Assembly: GCA_020465985.1 (NCBI GenBank)
Contig: JAANYP010009662.1
Span: 1 to 64,000, forward strand
DNA: 64,000 nt
Source of the DNA: Centrapalus pauciflorus
Taxonomy: Eukaryota; Streptophyta; Magnoliopsida; Asterales; Asteraceae
Direction of reading: 5' to 3'
Under the pieces are notes generated by a model. That model had not been told where the DNA came from, did not search any database, and worked only from the letters and a program-made list of their open reading frames with translations. Both the position numbers and the translations under genes were made by a program. Below, piece after piece: positions 22,837 through 33,171 of the stretch. How positions within the stretch are numbered: position 1 is the first letter of the stretch; each line of letters opens with the position of its first letter.

Positions 22837-25159
22837 TCACAATGGAGGGGGATCTTCAAATATCTTTTCTAATTCCTCTCTAGTATCCTCATGTTCTTGA
22901 ATCTCACTTCTTATTATCATAAACTTGGGATCCTCAAGTTCAACTCTTTCATAACAGCTTCTGAGCTGATCCCAGATAGCTGCTCTCCACCTGCTTGACT
23001 GCCTGAATGAAACTGCAAGTCTGAAGGCTACAAGCTGTCTTAGATCCACCTTGTATAGATCTGATGCTCTCTGAAAGCATTTCTTCTGAGTTAAGGGATC
23101 TACAAAAAATGCCCCCAGCTCAGGCTCTTCAATGATCTTGCCATCTTCAAACTCAATTCCACTAGGCAGGCTGTGATCAACTCCTTTCATCTCAATAGCA
23201 TAGTCACCTTGTTCTATCAGGATGAGGAGTTGTTCCATCTCAGTGTCCTTCCTTGTCCTCCTGGCCTTTATTTTTTGTTCTATCAGGTTGGGGGCCTTTC
23301 AGATGCTGCTTGTGTTGCAACATCCTCATGAAGGCCAGCTGGTGTTCCCTCTGCAGTGCCTTGGTGTAAAAGCACCTCATCATGGGGAGATGGGATATGC
23401 ATTTCAACATCAGCAGTGGTGAAACCTGCTGATGGAGCTTGCATAGTGGGAGCAGCCTCACCAGAGGGATGGTATGATCCCTGAGGTTCATCAGCTTGTG
23501 TTGTTGGTCCCTCAGCAGCTGTTTGGTGTAGAACAGCTGTATCATGGAGAGCAGAAGTTTGAGGCTGAGCTGCTGATTGGTCTATACCAGCAGCGTGGGC
23601 ACCTCGTGCAGACTCAGGGTGTAAAGAGATTTGAGTGGGAGACAGTGTGGACTCAGTATGGAGTGGAGAGGGCTCCTGTCTTTCAATATTCTCAGCCTGT
23701 TGGGAGGCTGGAATAGTTGAGGTGGTTATCTCCTTTTGTACAAATGGTTCCTGTTGGGAGGAACCAGAGGGTCTAGGCTGACGCTGGGTGGACTCAGGTT
23801 GGAGTGAAGCCTGTTCCATTTGTGCTGAACCTTCTCCCAATATAGGAGAGACAGCATGGGTTGCTTCTCTTACAACTGAACCCTGTTGGAAGGGAATAGA
23901 GGAGGTGGTTGTTTGGGCTGGTTTCTTTTTGGAGATGGATTTTCGTTGGTAGTGAATGGATGAAGTGGGTGATTGAGGAGAGGTGATGAGGGGTTCAGAC
24001 TGGACGAGTTTTGAGACTGGGTCAGAAACAAGTGTGTTGACCTGTTCCATAGTCTCAGGTGCCACAAAGGCATCAGCCACAGAGGCTTCAGGGTGAGGAG
24101 CCTGCTCCCCCTCAGCCACAGAGACTAAGAGAGCAGACTCAGACCGAGCTGTTTTGGCCTTCTTTTGCACATGCCCAGCTTCAGCGGTTGCCAGGGTCCT
24201 CTTAACAAGTTTGGACCTGGCTTTGGATTTTCTCGTGGGAGCAGCAGCTTCTGGATCCACCCTCACAGCAGAGGGTCCTTCCACCAATCCTAACAACCTC
24301 CTCATTGGTGTGGACAGAGGAGGCCATTTGGGAGTACAACAGTGTAGAAAACTCTATTCCCTATTACAGGGAATGCAGCAGTATGAAGTAAAGGCTGAGA
24401 GTTGTACAGATGCTCACCACAAATGTGTCTGAATATGAGGCTCGGAAACCTGGGGTATCGAACAGCAGCTGGTCTTGGCTCTTGCTGCACCAGGTTCCTC
24501 AAGTTCAGAAATATCCACTTAGCCATATCAATTGTAGTCCCATCCACCAGTTGTAGGACTATTGGGACTTCATCACGGCTCAGTTGGTCAAATGAACCAA
24601 CTTTGCTACTGAAGCTCATCATCACAGAAGCAAATAGAAAGCTTTAGGTAGGAGACAAATCCTTCCTGTACAGCGTTGCTCCAATTTTTGGTTCTGCTAC
24701 ACCACAGAAGTGTAGCAAATTTTCCATTTGCTCATTTTCAGGCTGAGGCATATCATATGAATCAGCAATGGGTAAATGAAGAACCTCCCTGAGAAGATCA
24801 GCAGTAATCTCAATGGTCTGAGTCCCAATGAGAATAGTCCCCTTGATGACTTTGGTGTTGGGGTTGTAGGCACAAGTGTACCAGAACTCGTACACCATCT
24901 CCTGGTACAGGACACCAGGAGTTGCAGTCATAGCATAGTTCAACGGATGAACTGTCAAAAACTCCACCATTTGATCATAACCTTTCCCCACATAGTTTTT
25001 GGGGATTGTAAGGTTGGCAATGTAGTTTGTGGGTTTGAGGGTTAGCATTGTGGTGACTGATGGATGCTTCTGCACATCATCACCAACAAACACTGGTAGG
25101 AAGGGGTTATTTCTGTGAGCCATTTTGGGAGTAGAGAAAGTAGCAGAAGTAGAAGACAC
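22837..25159 (-). pseudogene. Element B additional ORF (aORF) after pol
   Basis: Coding runs from ATG at 25157-25159 to TGA near 22837 in four blocks: 25159-24644; 24625-24302 (same frame, after a TAA); 24305-23283; 23238-22837. The N-terminal block has a conserved core, VHPLNYAMTATPGVLYQEM, then EFWYTC and LLREVLHLP. The second has LSRDEVPIVLQLVDG and RYPRFPSLIFRHIC. Both align by eye with the aORFs of C and D. The third is Ser/Pro/Gln-rich with a basic patch (TRKSKARSKLVKR) that could be a nuclear localisation signal. No signal peptide or membrane segment is visible, so an envelope role is not supported. Function unknown. Confidence 0.75.
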
Positions 25160-25808
25160 TTAGTCGAATATTTAGGGTTCTTAGAAGGCAGATGATAGAA
25201 GTGAGGAAGACGAAGATGTAACAGTATGAGGTATTTATAGGATTTGAATGTGAGTGTGTATGAGAGAGAAAGATTTAGGCGGTTGATTTGAAAAGGTCGT
25301 TAACGGAAAACGGAACGGTTGTCCATGTCAGACCGTTTGTCAGACCACTTGAGCCCTTTTTAATCACTAACACACGTAACCCACATTATCCGCAGTAATT
25401 AAGTTAAATAAAAACATTAATTAAGTAACTTAAGTTTGAAGGAAGGTAATTAAAACTGTTGGTCTAAGCTGTTGGTCAAACATGTGATGAGCAGAGTCAT
25501 CACAAGCTGTTCATTCTTCAAGCTGTTCCCTCAGCCTGTCCAACTATGTAGAACAGGTTGTGTCCAATAGCTGAGCAGGTTACAAGATAATATCTTGTAA
25601 GTCAGTGTGAGGGAATGAGAGTGTAGAATGGACCAGCAGATCAGGCTGGACGAGTAAACTGTTTGTGTTCAGCCTGTTGTATGTTCAAGCTGATCAAGGA
25701 TTTCAGAAAAATGGCTAAGTACAAAACACGCAGAGCCTGTTCTGTCCAAGCGGTTCTGAGAAACTTGATCAGTGTGAGACATACACAGTTTTAGACCTTT
25801 GAGGACAC
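25160..25808 (-). promoter_or_regulatory. Element B pol-aORF spacer with promoter-like signals
   Basis: The minus strand has TTCAAATCCTATAAATACC (TATA box 25232-25239) about 75 bp before the aORF ATG, then a CT-rich leader. Element C has the same TTCAAATCCTATAAA before its aORF. Upstream, at 25440-25760, AAGCTGTTC, AGCCTGTTC and GAACAGGTT words are clustered, as in the LTR. The layout suggests the aORF is transcribed from its own promoter rather than by pol read-through. Confidence 0.5.
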
Positions 25809-26634
25809 TTAGTCACTTTTGTTTAACATGCCCAGCTTGCTGACAAGATAATTAAACCTTGTTTCATCCAGAGGTTTGGTGAAAATGTCTGCAAGCTGTT
25901 CATTTGTGGAAATAAAACTTACCTCCACATTACCTTTCTGGATGTGATCCCTGATGAAGTGATGTCTGACTTCAATATGTTTTTTCTTGAATGAAAAACT
26001 GGATTGTTGTAAATGGCTATGGCACTTGTGTTATCACACAGAATAGGAATTTTCCTATACACAAGCCCATAATCTTCAAGCTAATGCTGCATCCACAGAA
26101 TCTGCCCACGGCAGCTTCCAGCAGCAATGTACTCAGCTTCAGCAGTAGAAGTAGACACTGAGTTCTGCTTCTTGCTGCACCAATTATCAACTTACCACCA
26201 AGGAGTTGACATCCACCTGTTGTGCTTTTCCTATCTAGCCTGCAGCCTGCAAAATCAGAATCTGAATAACCTGTTAGTTCAAGGCTGGAGTCTTTGGGAT
26301 ACCAAAGACCCAAACCAGGTGTACCCTTCAGGTATCTGAAGATTCTCTTAACAGCAGCTAGATGAGATTCCTTTGGATCAGCTTGGAACCTAGCACACAG
26401 ACAGGTGACAAACATAATATCAGGTCTACTAGCAGTTAGATATAGCAAGCTCCCAATCATACCTCTGTAAGCTGTTACTGAAACAGCTTTGCCACTGGTA
26501 TCAGCATCCAATTTTACATTGGTTGCCATTGGGGTTTTAATAGGAGAACTTTGATCAAATTTAAACTTTTTCAAGAGATCTAATGTATGCTTTCTTTGAT
26601 TTATGAAAATTCCAGTTGAGGTTTGTTTAACCTG
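25809..26634 (-). pseudogene. Element B RNase H
   Basis: This continues the RT frame after one TGA (26635-26637). MIGSLLYLTASRPDIMF and SDFAGCRLDRKSTTGG show the copia RNase H entry. A frameshift near 26190 follows. The C-terminus reads DIFTKPLDETRFNYLVSKLG and ends at TAA (25809-25811). Product: the nuclease that removes template RNA during reverse transcription. Confidence 0.88.
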
Positions 26635-27468
26635 TCATCCTAAAAAGAAAGTAAGTTCTCCCATCATACTCATTTCATATTTAGATTTCATGAGTAATGA
26701 AAAATTCTTGCATAACTGCTCATTTGTAGAGCCAAATATTATATCATCCACATAAATTTGAACAAGCATAATATCAGATTTCACCTTCTTTATGAACAGT
26801 GTAGTATCCACTTTACCTCTGGAATACCCATTGCTCATAAGGAACTCAGTAAGAGTGTCATACCAGGCTCTAGGTGCTTGTTTGAGACCATAGAGAGCTT
26901 TGTCCAACATATAGACAAAACCTGGATGATGTTCATTTTCAAAACCTGGAGGTTGCTTGACATAAACTTCTTCTTGCAGCTTTCCATTTAAAAATGCACT
27001 CTTCACATCCATTTGAAATACCTTAATGCTCTTATGAGCAGCGTAGGCTAGATACAAACAAACAGCTTCTAGTCTGGCCACAGGAGCAAATGTCTCATCA
27101 TAGTCAATTCCTTCCTCCTGTCTATAACCTTGAGCAACCAGTCTTGCCTTATTTCTTATGACATGACCTTGCTCATCCATCTTATTTCTAAAAACCCATT
27201 TAGTGCCAATTATAGTCTTGCCTTTAGGTGCAGGGACCAGCTTCCATACCTTGTTTCTCTCAAACTGATTGAGTTCTTCTTGCATGGCAGTGATCCAATT
27301 GGCATATTTTAGTGCTTCATCCACTTTCTTTGGCTCCATTAGTGAAACAAAACTAGAGAACATACAGAAGTTCCCTAAGCTGTCCCACCTTGTTTGTACC
27401 CCTTTGTTGATGTCACCAATTATTTGATCATTGGGGTGACATCTGATCCACTTAGGATCATTCTTCAA
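26635..27468 (-). pseudogene. Element B reverse transcriptase
   Basis: The 277 residues include AMQEELNQFERNKVWKLVP, GTKWVFRNKMDEQG, VFQMDVKSAFLNGKLQEEVY, DKALYGLKQAPRAWYD and the active site QIYVDDIIFGSTN with both aspartates. It is in frame with the integrase ORF upstream (stop at 27481-27483) and RNase H downstream. Two nonsense codons therefore interrupt an otherwise continuous copia pol. Confidence 0.95.
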
Positions 27469-27480
27469 TGATGATTCTCC

Positions 27481-29034
27481 TCAGTAATCAGCAGCTTCAG
27501 CAGGTCCTGTTGAACAGCTCTCAAGATTTTCAGACACACTGTTGTCTTGAGCCTGCTCACTTGTTGAACATGACTGACCACTGTTGAACATATCAGCAGA
27601 GGAACCAGGAAAATCAGCATTGATAGGTTCAGGACATGCAGTTGTAATTAGGTCAGTACACTTATTCACACAGGGTGTATTGACATAATCACCATCATGC
27701 CCATCATGATTAACAGGTTCCACACTAGGTGTTGTGGAAGCTTTTAAGTCCTCTTCACTGTTTGAATGCATCAGATCATCAAAGTTTAATTCTTCTGAAA
27801 CTGATTCAGGAACAACTCTGGTGGTAGCATTCTTGGACTCTTCAAAGGTGACATTGATAGATTCATCTATCACCTTTCTTTTGTTGTTGTACACTTTGTA
27901 GGCTTTAGAGATAGCAGAGTAGCCAACAAACACACCTTCATCAGCTTTTGGTTCAAACTTTGCCAGTTGATCCCTTTGATTCAAAATGAAGCAGCGACAA
28001 CCAAATACATGGAAGTAACTGACATTTGGTTTCCTCCCTTTGAGTAGCTCATAAGGAGTCTTGTTGAACCTTTTCACCACTAAGGATCTGTTTTGGGTGA
28101 AGCAGGCAGTGTTAACAGCTTCAGCCCAGAATGATGAGGGTAAACCAGATGCACACAGCATGGTTCTAGCAGCTTCAATGAGAATTCTGTTTCTCCTTTC
28201 ATCAACTCCATTTTGTTGTGGAGTTCTTACAGCTGAAAAGTTTTGAGTAATTCCTTTCTCTTCACAGAAGTCTTCTAGAGTACTGTTTCTGAATTCAGTA
28301 CCATGATCACTTCTAAGCTGCTTTACTTGGGCAGAGTTCAGCATTTCCATCTTTTTCACAAATCCAATAATTTCTCTAGCAGCCTCTCCTTTGCTCTTCA
28401 AGAAAATAACCCATGTGTACCTGGAGAACTCATCAACCATTACTAGAGTGTATCTTCTTCCTCCTAGACTTGGGACATTAATAGGTCCAAACAAGTCCAT
28501 ATGGATTAAGAAGAGAGGAGTATCAATAGAGAAGTTATGTTTGGATTTAAATGATGATTTTCTCTGTTTGCCTTTCTCACAAGCTGTGTAGAGTTTATCT
28601 TTAACAAAGGTCATAGAAGGCAAACCTGTCACCAACTCTTTCTTACAGAGTTTGTTGATGTTCTTGAAGTTCAGATGTGACAGCCTTTTGTGCCATAACC
28701 AGTTTAAGTCTGCATTTGTTCTTGTGAGAAACCAGGTTTCAGTTGTGGGATCAGCAGATTGCATGTCCACAACATATACACCTTTCTTTCGTTGAGCACA
28801 CAGCACAACTTTGCCTTGGGGATCCAATATGTAACCCAGGTGCTCATCAAAGTTAACCTTATAGCCAGCATTACACAGTTGGCTTATGCTAACTAGGTTA
28901 TGTTTTAGTCCAACCACATAGGCTACTCTTTTGAACACTGCAGCACCAGCTTTAAGAGTTCCATATCCCTCAGTGGATCCCTTGTACATTGTCACCAAAT
29001 GTGACTTTTGGCCCTTTTTCAGGCCTGAGATCAC
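27481..29034 (-). pseudogene. Element B integrase and connector
   Basis: The 517-residue frame begins just after the protease site (YVVGLKHNLVSISQLC). It contains the pre-integrase WLWHKRLSHLNFKNINKLC. In the zinc finger the first Cys of the CxxC pair reads Tyr (KLYTACEKGK). The core has VMVDEFSRYTWV, LRSDHGTEF and a Glu in GVDERRNR, so all catalytic acids are present. FGCRCFILNQRDQLAKFEP marks the C-terminal domain. The last 130 residues are acidic, Ser/Thr-rich connector toward RT. Confidence 0.93.
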
Positions 29035-29132
29035 TCAGCAGGTTCTTACAACCAGTCATATGCCCTGAGCAGCCCCTGTCCAAGTACCAAACCTGGGATG
29101 GTTGTTTTTCCTGCAGAGTGATAAGAAGAATA
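29035..29132 (-). pseudogene. Element B protease active-site region, mutated
   Basis: The minus strand reads VWYLDRGCSGHMTGCKN. Copia proteases have Asp-Ser/Thr-Gly here. In this copy the middle residue is Arg (codon at 29075-29077), so the catalytic loop is D-R-G. The frame is also disturbed on both sides. Confidence 0.7.
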
Positions 29133-29591
29133 TTAGATACTTTTAGGGCAACTCATCACAGAGATGAGTTCTCCTACTTCATCAACATTTGTTGATGGAC
29201 TAGTGATGTCAACACTAATATTCCCTATTTGAATGGTATCAGTTTGAATACCATTCTCATTGACTGAGATGTTTCCAACACTGTTTATGTTGACAGTGAG
29301 AGAACCATCAGAGTCAGCAGGCCTCATGTCCTCAGTATCAGGACAGTCTTTGGCCAAATGTGTCTTCATTCCACATTTATAACATTTTCTTCTTTTAGCA
29401 GTTTTTGAAGAAGACTTTTCAGAAACACATTATGGGTTATTTCTATTGATTCCATCAGTAGATTTAGCAAACTTATTACTTTTTGATGAATCAACAGCTT
29501 GAGTGGAAAGTTCAATAAACACAGCTTTGCCTGTCTCTTCTTTCCTCTTTTTAGGAGGGCAGATATCAAAGATAGGAAGCTTGATTGGCTT
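29133..29591 (-). pseudogene. Element B gag end with second zinc knuckle
   Basis: CYKCGMKTHLAKDC, a CCHC-type knuckle, lies at about 29385-29340. It is followed by an acidic stretch with repeated NINSVGNISVN / IQIGNISVDI units. Frameshifts separate it from the upstream gag block. The two-knuckle layout with a long spacer is usual for Sirevirus gag. Confidence 0.7.
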
Positions 29592-30965
29592 TTAACCTTC
29601 CACAGGTTTAGGAAACTTATTCCCAGATCTCTCAGGTTGAGCAATGGCTTTGCCTTTGCTCTTCCTGAGATGTGATTGATGTTGCCTATCAACATAATCA
29701 TTATTCCTGGTTTTTAAATACTTATTCTCATTTAAAACCAGTTTACCACTATGATTAGAAAACTTATTTGAAATTACAGCAGTTTTGCCTTCAACCTGAG
29801 ACTTACTCTTGTTAAAGGCAGACTGCTTTCCCTTTGAAAATTTATTTTCAAAGTGTTCAGCATTAAAAGGATTATTATGCTTTTTTACACCAGCTTTAGA
29901 CCCAAAGTCTGTTTTGTCAACAGGTTTGGTGTCCACAGCTGCAGTTTGGACATGCTTTCCTTTCTTTTGCTTGTGTGAATCAGCAGAACACTTAGCAAGC
30001 TTATTAGATGAAAGACTGATTTCATCAACAGCTTTTGAGTTGGGTTCACACAAGCTGTCAGTGTTTTGAGGTCTGACAAACCTGTTTGTTGAGATTAATT
30101 TACCATTCACTCTTTGAATAAAAGTGTTTGGAAGCTCACCAAGAGTGGACAAGTCTTCTTTTAAATTATTAACCTCAACAATGGAAGCTGCTGTGTCAAG
30201 ATCCCCTCCAAGATAGGCTTGGATTTGTGCAGGAATCTGCTGACTTATGCAGTGGCTGACTTTTTGTGCAGATTGGCACCAAGAGTCAACTATCTTTTGA
30301 AGCTTAGCACGTTTTATATCTGTTTTTCTCTTTTCTTCCAGTAAAATGGAGTTGATGTGTTTTAATTCATCAAGCTCAGCTTCCAACTTATTGAAGCTGT
30401 CCAGTTTACTTGATTTTGTTTCAATATCAGTTTTAAGCTTAGAGATTTCAGATAATAAAACAGCATGCTTCTCAACAGCAGCTTTTAGATCAACAAGCAT
30501 ATATTCAAACATTTTAACTTTTTCTTCAGAACTGTAATCCATAAAATTTTGTACCTTATACATCATTGTAGGGTTCCAATTCTCCAAGCTGCTGAAAGCT
30601 TCAGCTTCAGCCAGATCCTGTTTGAAGTTGCTTGTTGATGGGACATCGCTGTTGGCCATTAGACAGTTGTTATCTTCTTCATCAGATGATGAATCAGACT
30701 CCTCCCAGTCACAAGTTTCAGCCATTAGTCCCTTTTTCCTGTTAGAAACCACTGAGTTTTCTAACTTCCTCAACATAGCCATGGCCATAAGGTACTTAAC
30801 CCTGTAGCCATCATCCTTGTTTGTCTTGTGTGGTTTGGATGTCTGACCAACAGCTTTTGACACACAGTCGGCAGCTATATGGCCAGTTTTTCCACATTTG
30901 AAGCACTCAGCTTTGGTCTGGTCAAATGCTTTCTTTTTGACAGCATTTAAGCTTCCCTGTAGCAT
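29592..30965 (-). pseudogene. Element B gag C-terminal part: zinc knuckle and coiled coil
   Basis: 457 residues. CFKCGKTGHIAADC near residue 20 is a CCHC RNA-binding knuckle. Residues 150-240 are a heptad-rich coiled coil (LLSEISKLKTDIETKSSKL, KLEAELDELKHINSILLEE). Then comes a basic, Lys/Asn/Ser-rich region with repeated KF-SKG/K motifs. Sirevirus gag proteins are longer than other copia gags and carry such coiled coils. It overlaps the upstream gag ORF in a different frame. Confidence 0.82.
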
Positions 30966-31882
30966 GTTTCTTCCAAACCGTTTCCTGTTGAACCTTTTGA
31001 CAACATGGCTATCATCTGCTCATCATCCAGTTCAGCACTATCTGCATTGTCTTCCTCATCAGATATTTCCTCCTTATAATCATCCTGTTGATCAGGTTGA
31101 ATGAACACATCATTCACTTGATTTACAGGTTGTCTCACACTAGCCACAAAGGCTGCACCTTTCTTAGATATTTCCAAGGCATTTCTCTTCTGTTGCCTTG
31201 ATTGCTCATCATTTAGTAAGGATCCATATAAGTTAACAAGATCCATACTTTTGATGGTACCTGAATTCCTTAAAATTGTAGAAAAATAATTCCATTCTTC
31301 AGGCAGATTATCTAAGAACTTGTTTACCAAAGTCAGGCTGTCCTTGGTGATCCCAACAGCTTTGAGATCATTTACAAGAGCAGTAAATCTGGTGTAGGTT
31401 TCAGTGAGAGTCTCCTTTGGTTTTGCAAAGAAGAGTTCATACTGTCTAAAAAGATTGTTAATCCTGTTGTCAAGTGTGATTGTGGGTCCATCATAGACGG
31501 TACACAAAGTATCCCACATCTCCTTGGCAGTCTTCATCTTCTCAACATGTTTGAACACATCATCAGGTAGAGAGATGACCAGATTATTTCTGGCCTTTGC
31601 ATCAAGAGCCACCAGTCTTTTGTCTTCATCAGACCATTGAGCTTTTGCTTTCTCAAATGTTCTGATCTCAGGAGCAGCTCATTCAACAGCAGGAGTTATT
31701 GTTGTAACAGAGGTTGGCACATAGGGACCCTCCATTACAATCTCTGGTACTTGTACATCCAGATTCTCTAAGTAGAGCATCATTCTGCACTTCCAACCAG
31801 AAAAGTTTTGATGATTGAACTTTGAAGGTTTGCCCATTAAGCCATTGTCATAGTATGAGGAATTTGCAGCACTGTTGTCCAT
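30947..31882 (-). pseudogene. Element B gag N-terminal part
   Basis: Begins MDNSAANSSYYDNGLMGKPS with FNHQNFSGWKCRM, the usual copia gag entry. A TGA after codon 67 (31679-31681) precedes the capsid-like region (ALDAKARNNLVISLPDDVF, AKEMWDTLCTVYDG, ETYTRFTALVNDLKAVGI, NLPEEWNYFSTI). The end is acidic (DDYKEEISDEEDNADSAELD). It is 48 bp downstream of the primer site, so the ATG at 31880-31882 is the natural start. It forms the virus-like particle in the cytoplasm. Confidence 0.88.
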
Positions 31883-31930
31883 GGAAATTTTTGGAGAATG
31901 AGAAATCTAGAATGACACACACTCTAAGTT

Positions 31931-31942
31931 GCTCTGATACCA
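31931..31942 (-). other. Element B primer-binding site
   Basis: The minus strand reads TGGTATCAGAGC two bases after the 5' LTR end, complementary to initiator tRNA-Met. Confidence 0.9.
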
Positions 31943-31944
31943 GT

Positions 31945-33077
31945 TGTAGGTCCCAAAAGATATCCCAAGTGTATAGCTTTAAGCTGTAGAGGGGGGGGGG
32001 GTGAATACAGCACTTTAAAAACTACTTACAATTTTCTCAATGTTTGTATGTATTATTAACAAATGTTAATTACAAACAAGCTTGAATGCGGATAGGTTCA
32101 AGCTGAGATGACAGATACAACAATATATCTAACTAGTCTAAGACTGGCTTAAACTAATTACAGTGAATACACTCACTAAGAATCACTCACTGTGTTTACA
32201 AGACTCTGAGGAACAGCTTGAACAAGAACAGCTTAGACACTGAGTACTGTTTTATTCAAGCAGACTTGCATGCATGAAAGACACACTTTACATGCACATT
32301 CACTCTTGTTTTCAGCACTTAGCTTTTTGGCTTGATCGATCAATCCTTGGAAGTTTCTTTTTATACCCACTCAGAGGATCTAAGTGAAGCTTCTTCATTG
32401 GACGAAATGAAAAAGGAGAAGTCTTGTTGAAAAGACAACATAACCTTTTATGCACCTTTCTGAAAAGCAGACTTGTCTTCACATGTGCAGAACTTTTGTC
32501 TTTTCACTTTGTCTACTGTTGCATTGCCTTTAACCAAATAAGGAATGTCAACTTTGTGTTTTTCTTCCTTGTAAAGGCCTATTTTGATATAATAAAAAGG
32601 TCTATCACCCTTTTTCAAATAACCTTTTGTCTTCATGTAACAGAATAGCTTGGGCAGGCTGAGCAGTTCTGATTTCCACTTTGTCTTCGACTTTGTAAAC
32701 TGATCTTGTAGTCAAAAACAATACATGAGGACTTGGAAACACATTCCAAAAAGTGTTTAGCCTGTTCACAAAGAACAGGTTATGTTCACAAAGAACAGAA
32801 CACTTGTAAACTGCCCAAGCTGCTCATCAGTGTAGAGCAGCGTAGACAGTTTATGTCCAGCCTGTTCAGCAGACTGAACAGCTTGGGCAAAACTGCCTTT
32901 GTTGCAACATATGCAACACATAGAACAGCTTTAGGCTGATATTGCAAATCATTTTCAGGTTTCAATAAGGCATATAACAGGCCTTAAATTCAACCATCAA
33001 AAACATCGACAGGTTTAATTAATAATCTCCCCCTCAGATGCAGAGCAGGTTTGACTGAGGCCTTTTTGTGCCTAACA
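31945..33077 (-). repeat. Element B 5' LTR
   Basis: 1133 bp, matching the 3' LTR with a few differences per hundred bases by eye. It has two instead of three TGTTCACAAAGAACAG units (32764-32803) and a longer G run (31990-32000). A TATA motif is at 32358-32365 on the minus strand. GATAC (33078-33082) follows and repeats 21340-21344. Confidence 0.96.
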
Positions 33078-33171
33078 GATACCTTACCCAGTCAAGAGCT
33101 TAGGCAGTTAGCCTTTCAGTGTGTCATTCTTCTCGTTTTTTAGAGGAACTCGCACCTACAGACATCCCTGC

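Larger units (their letters stand above)
21345..33077 (-). mobile_element. Element B: complete Sirevirus-type copia retrotransposon
   Basis: This 11.7-kb element reads on the minus strand. In order it has 5' LTR (31945-33077), primer site, gag, protease, integrase, RT, RNase H, a spacer, an additional ORF, a polypurine tract and 3' LTR (21345-22492). Identical GATAC pentamers flank it (21340-21344 and 33078-33082). A long gag with coiled coil, and an extra ORF after pol, mark the Sirevirus (SIRE/Maximus) lineage. Several stops and shifts make it non-autonomous now, but the matching target duplication and similar LTRs show it is relatively young. Confidence 0.95.

Noticed and set aside
32424..32648. 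LTR ORFs of element B present in both copies (also 21819-22067)
   Set aside because: They cross the TATA region of the LTR, and frames differ between copies. Duplication follows from the LTR pair.
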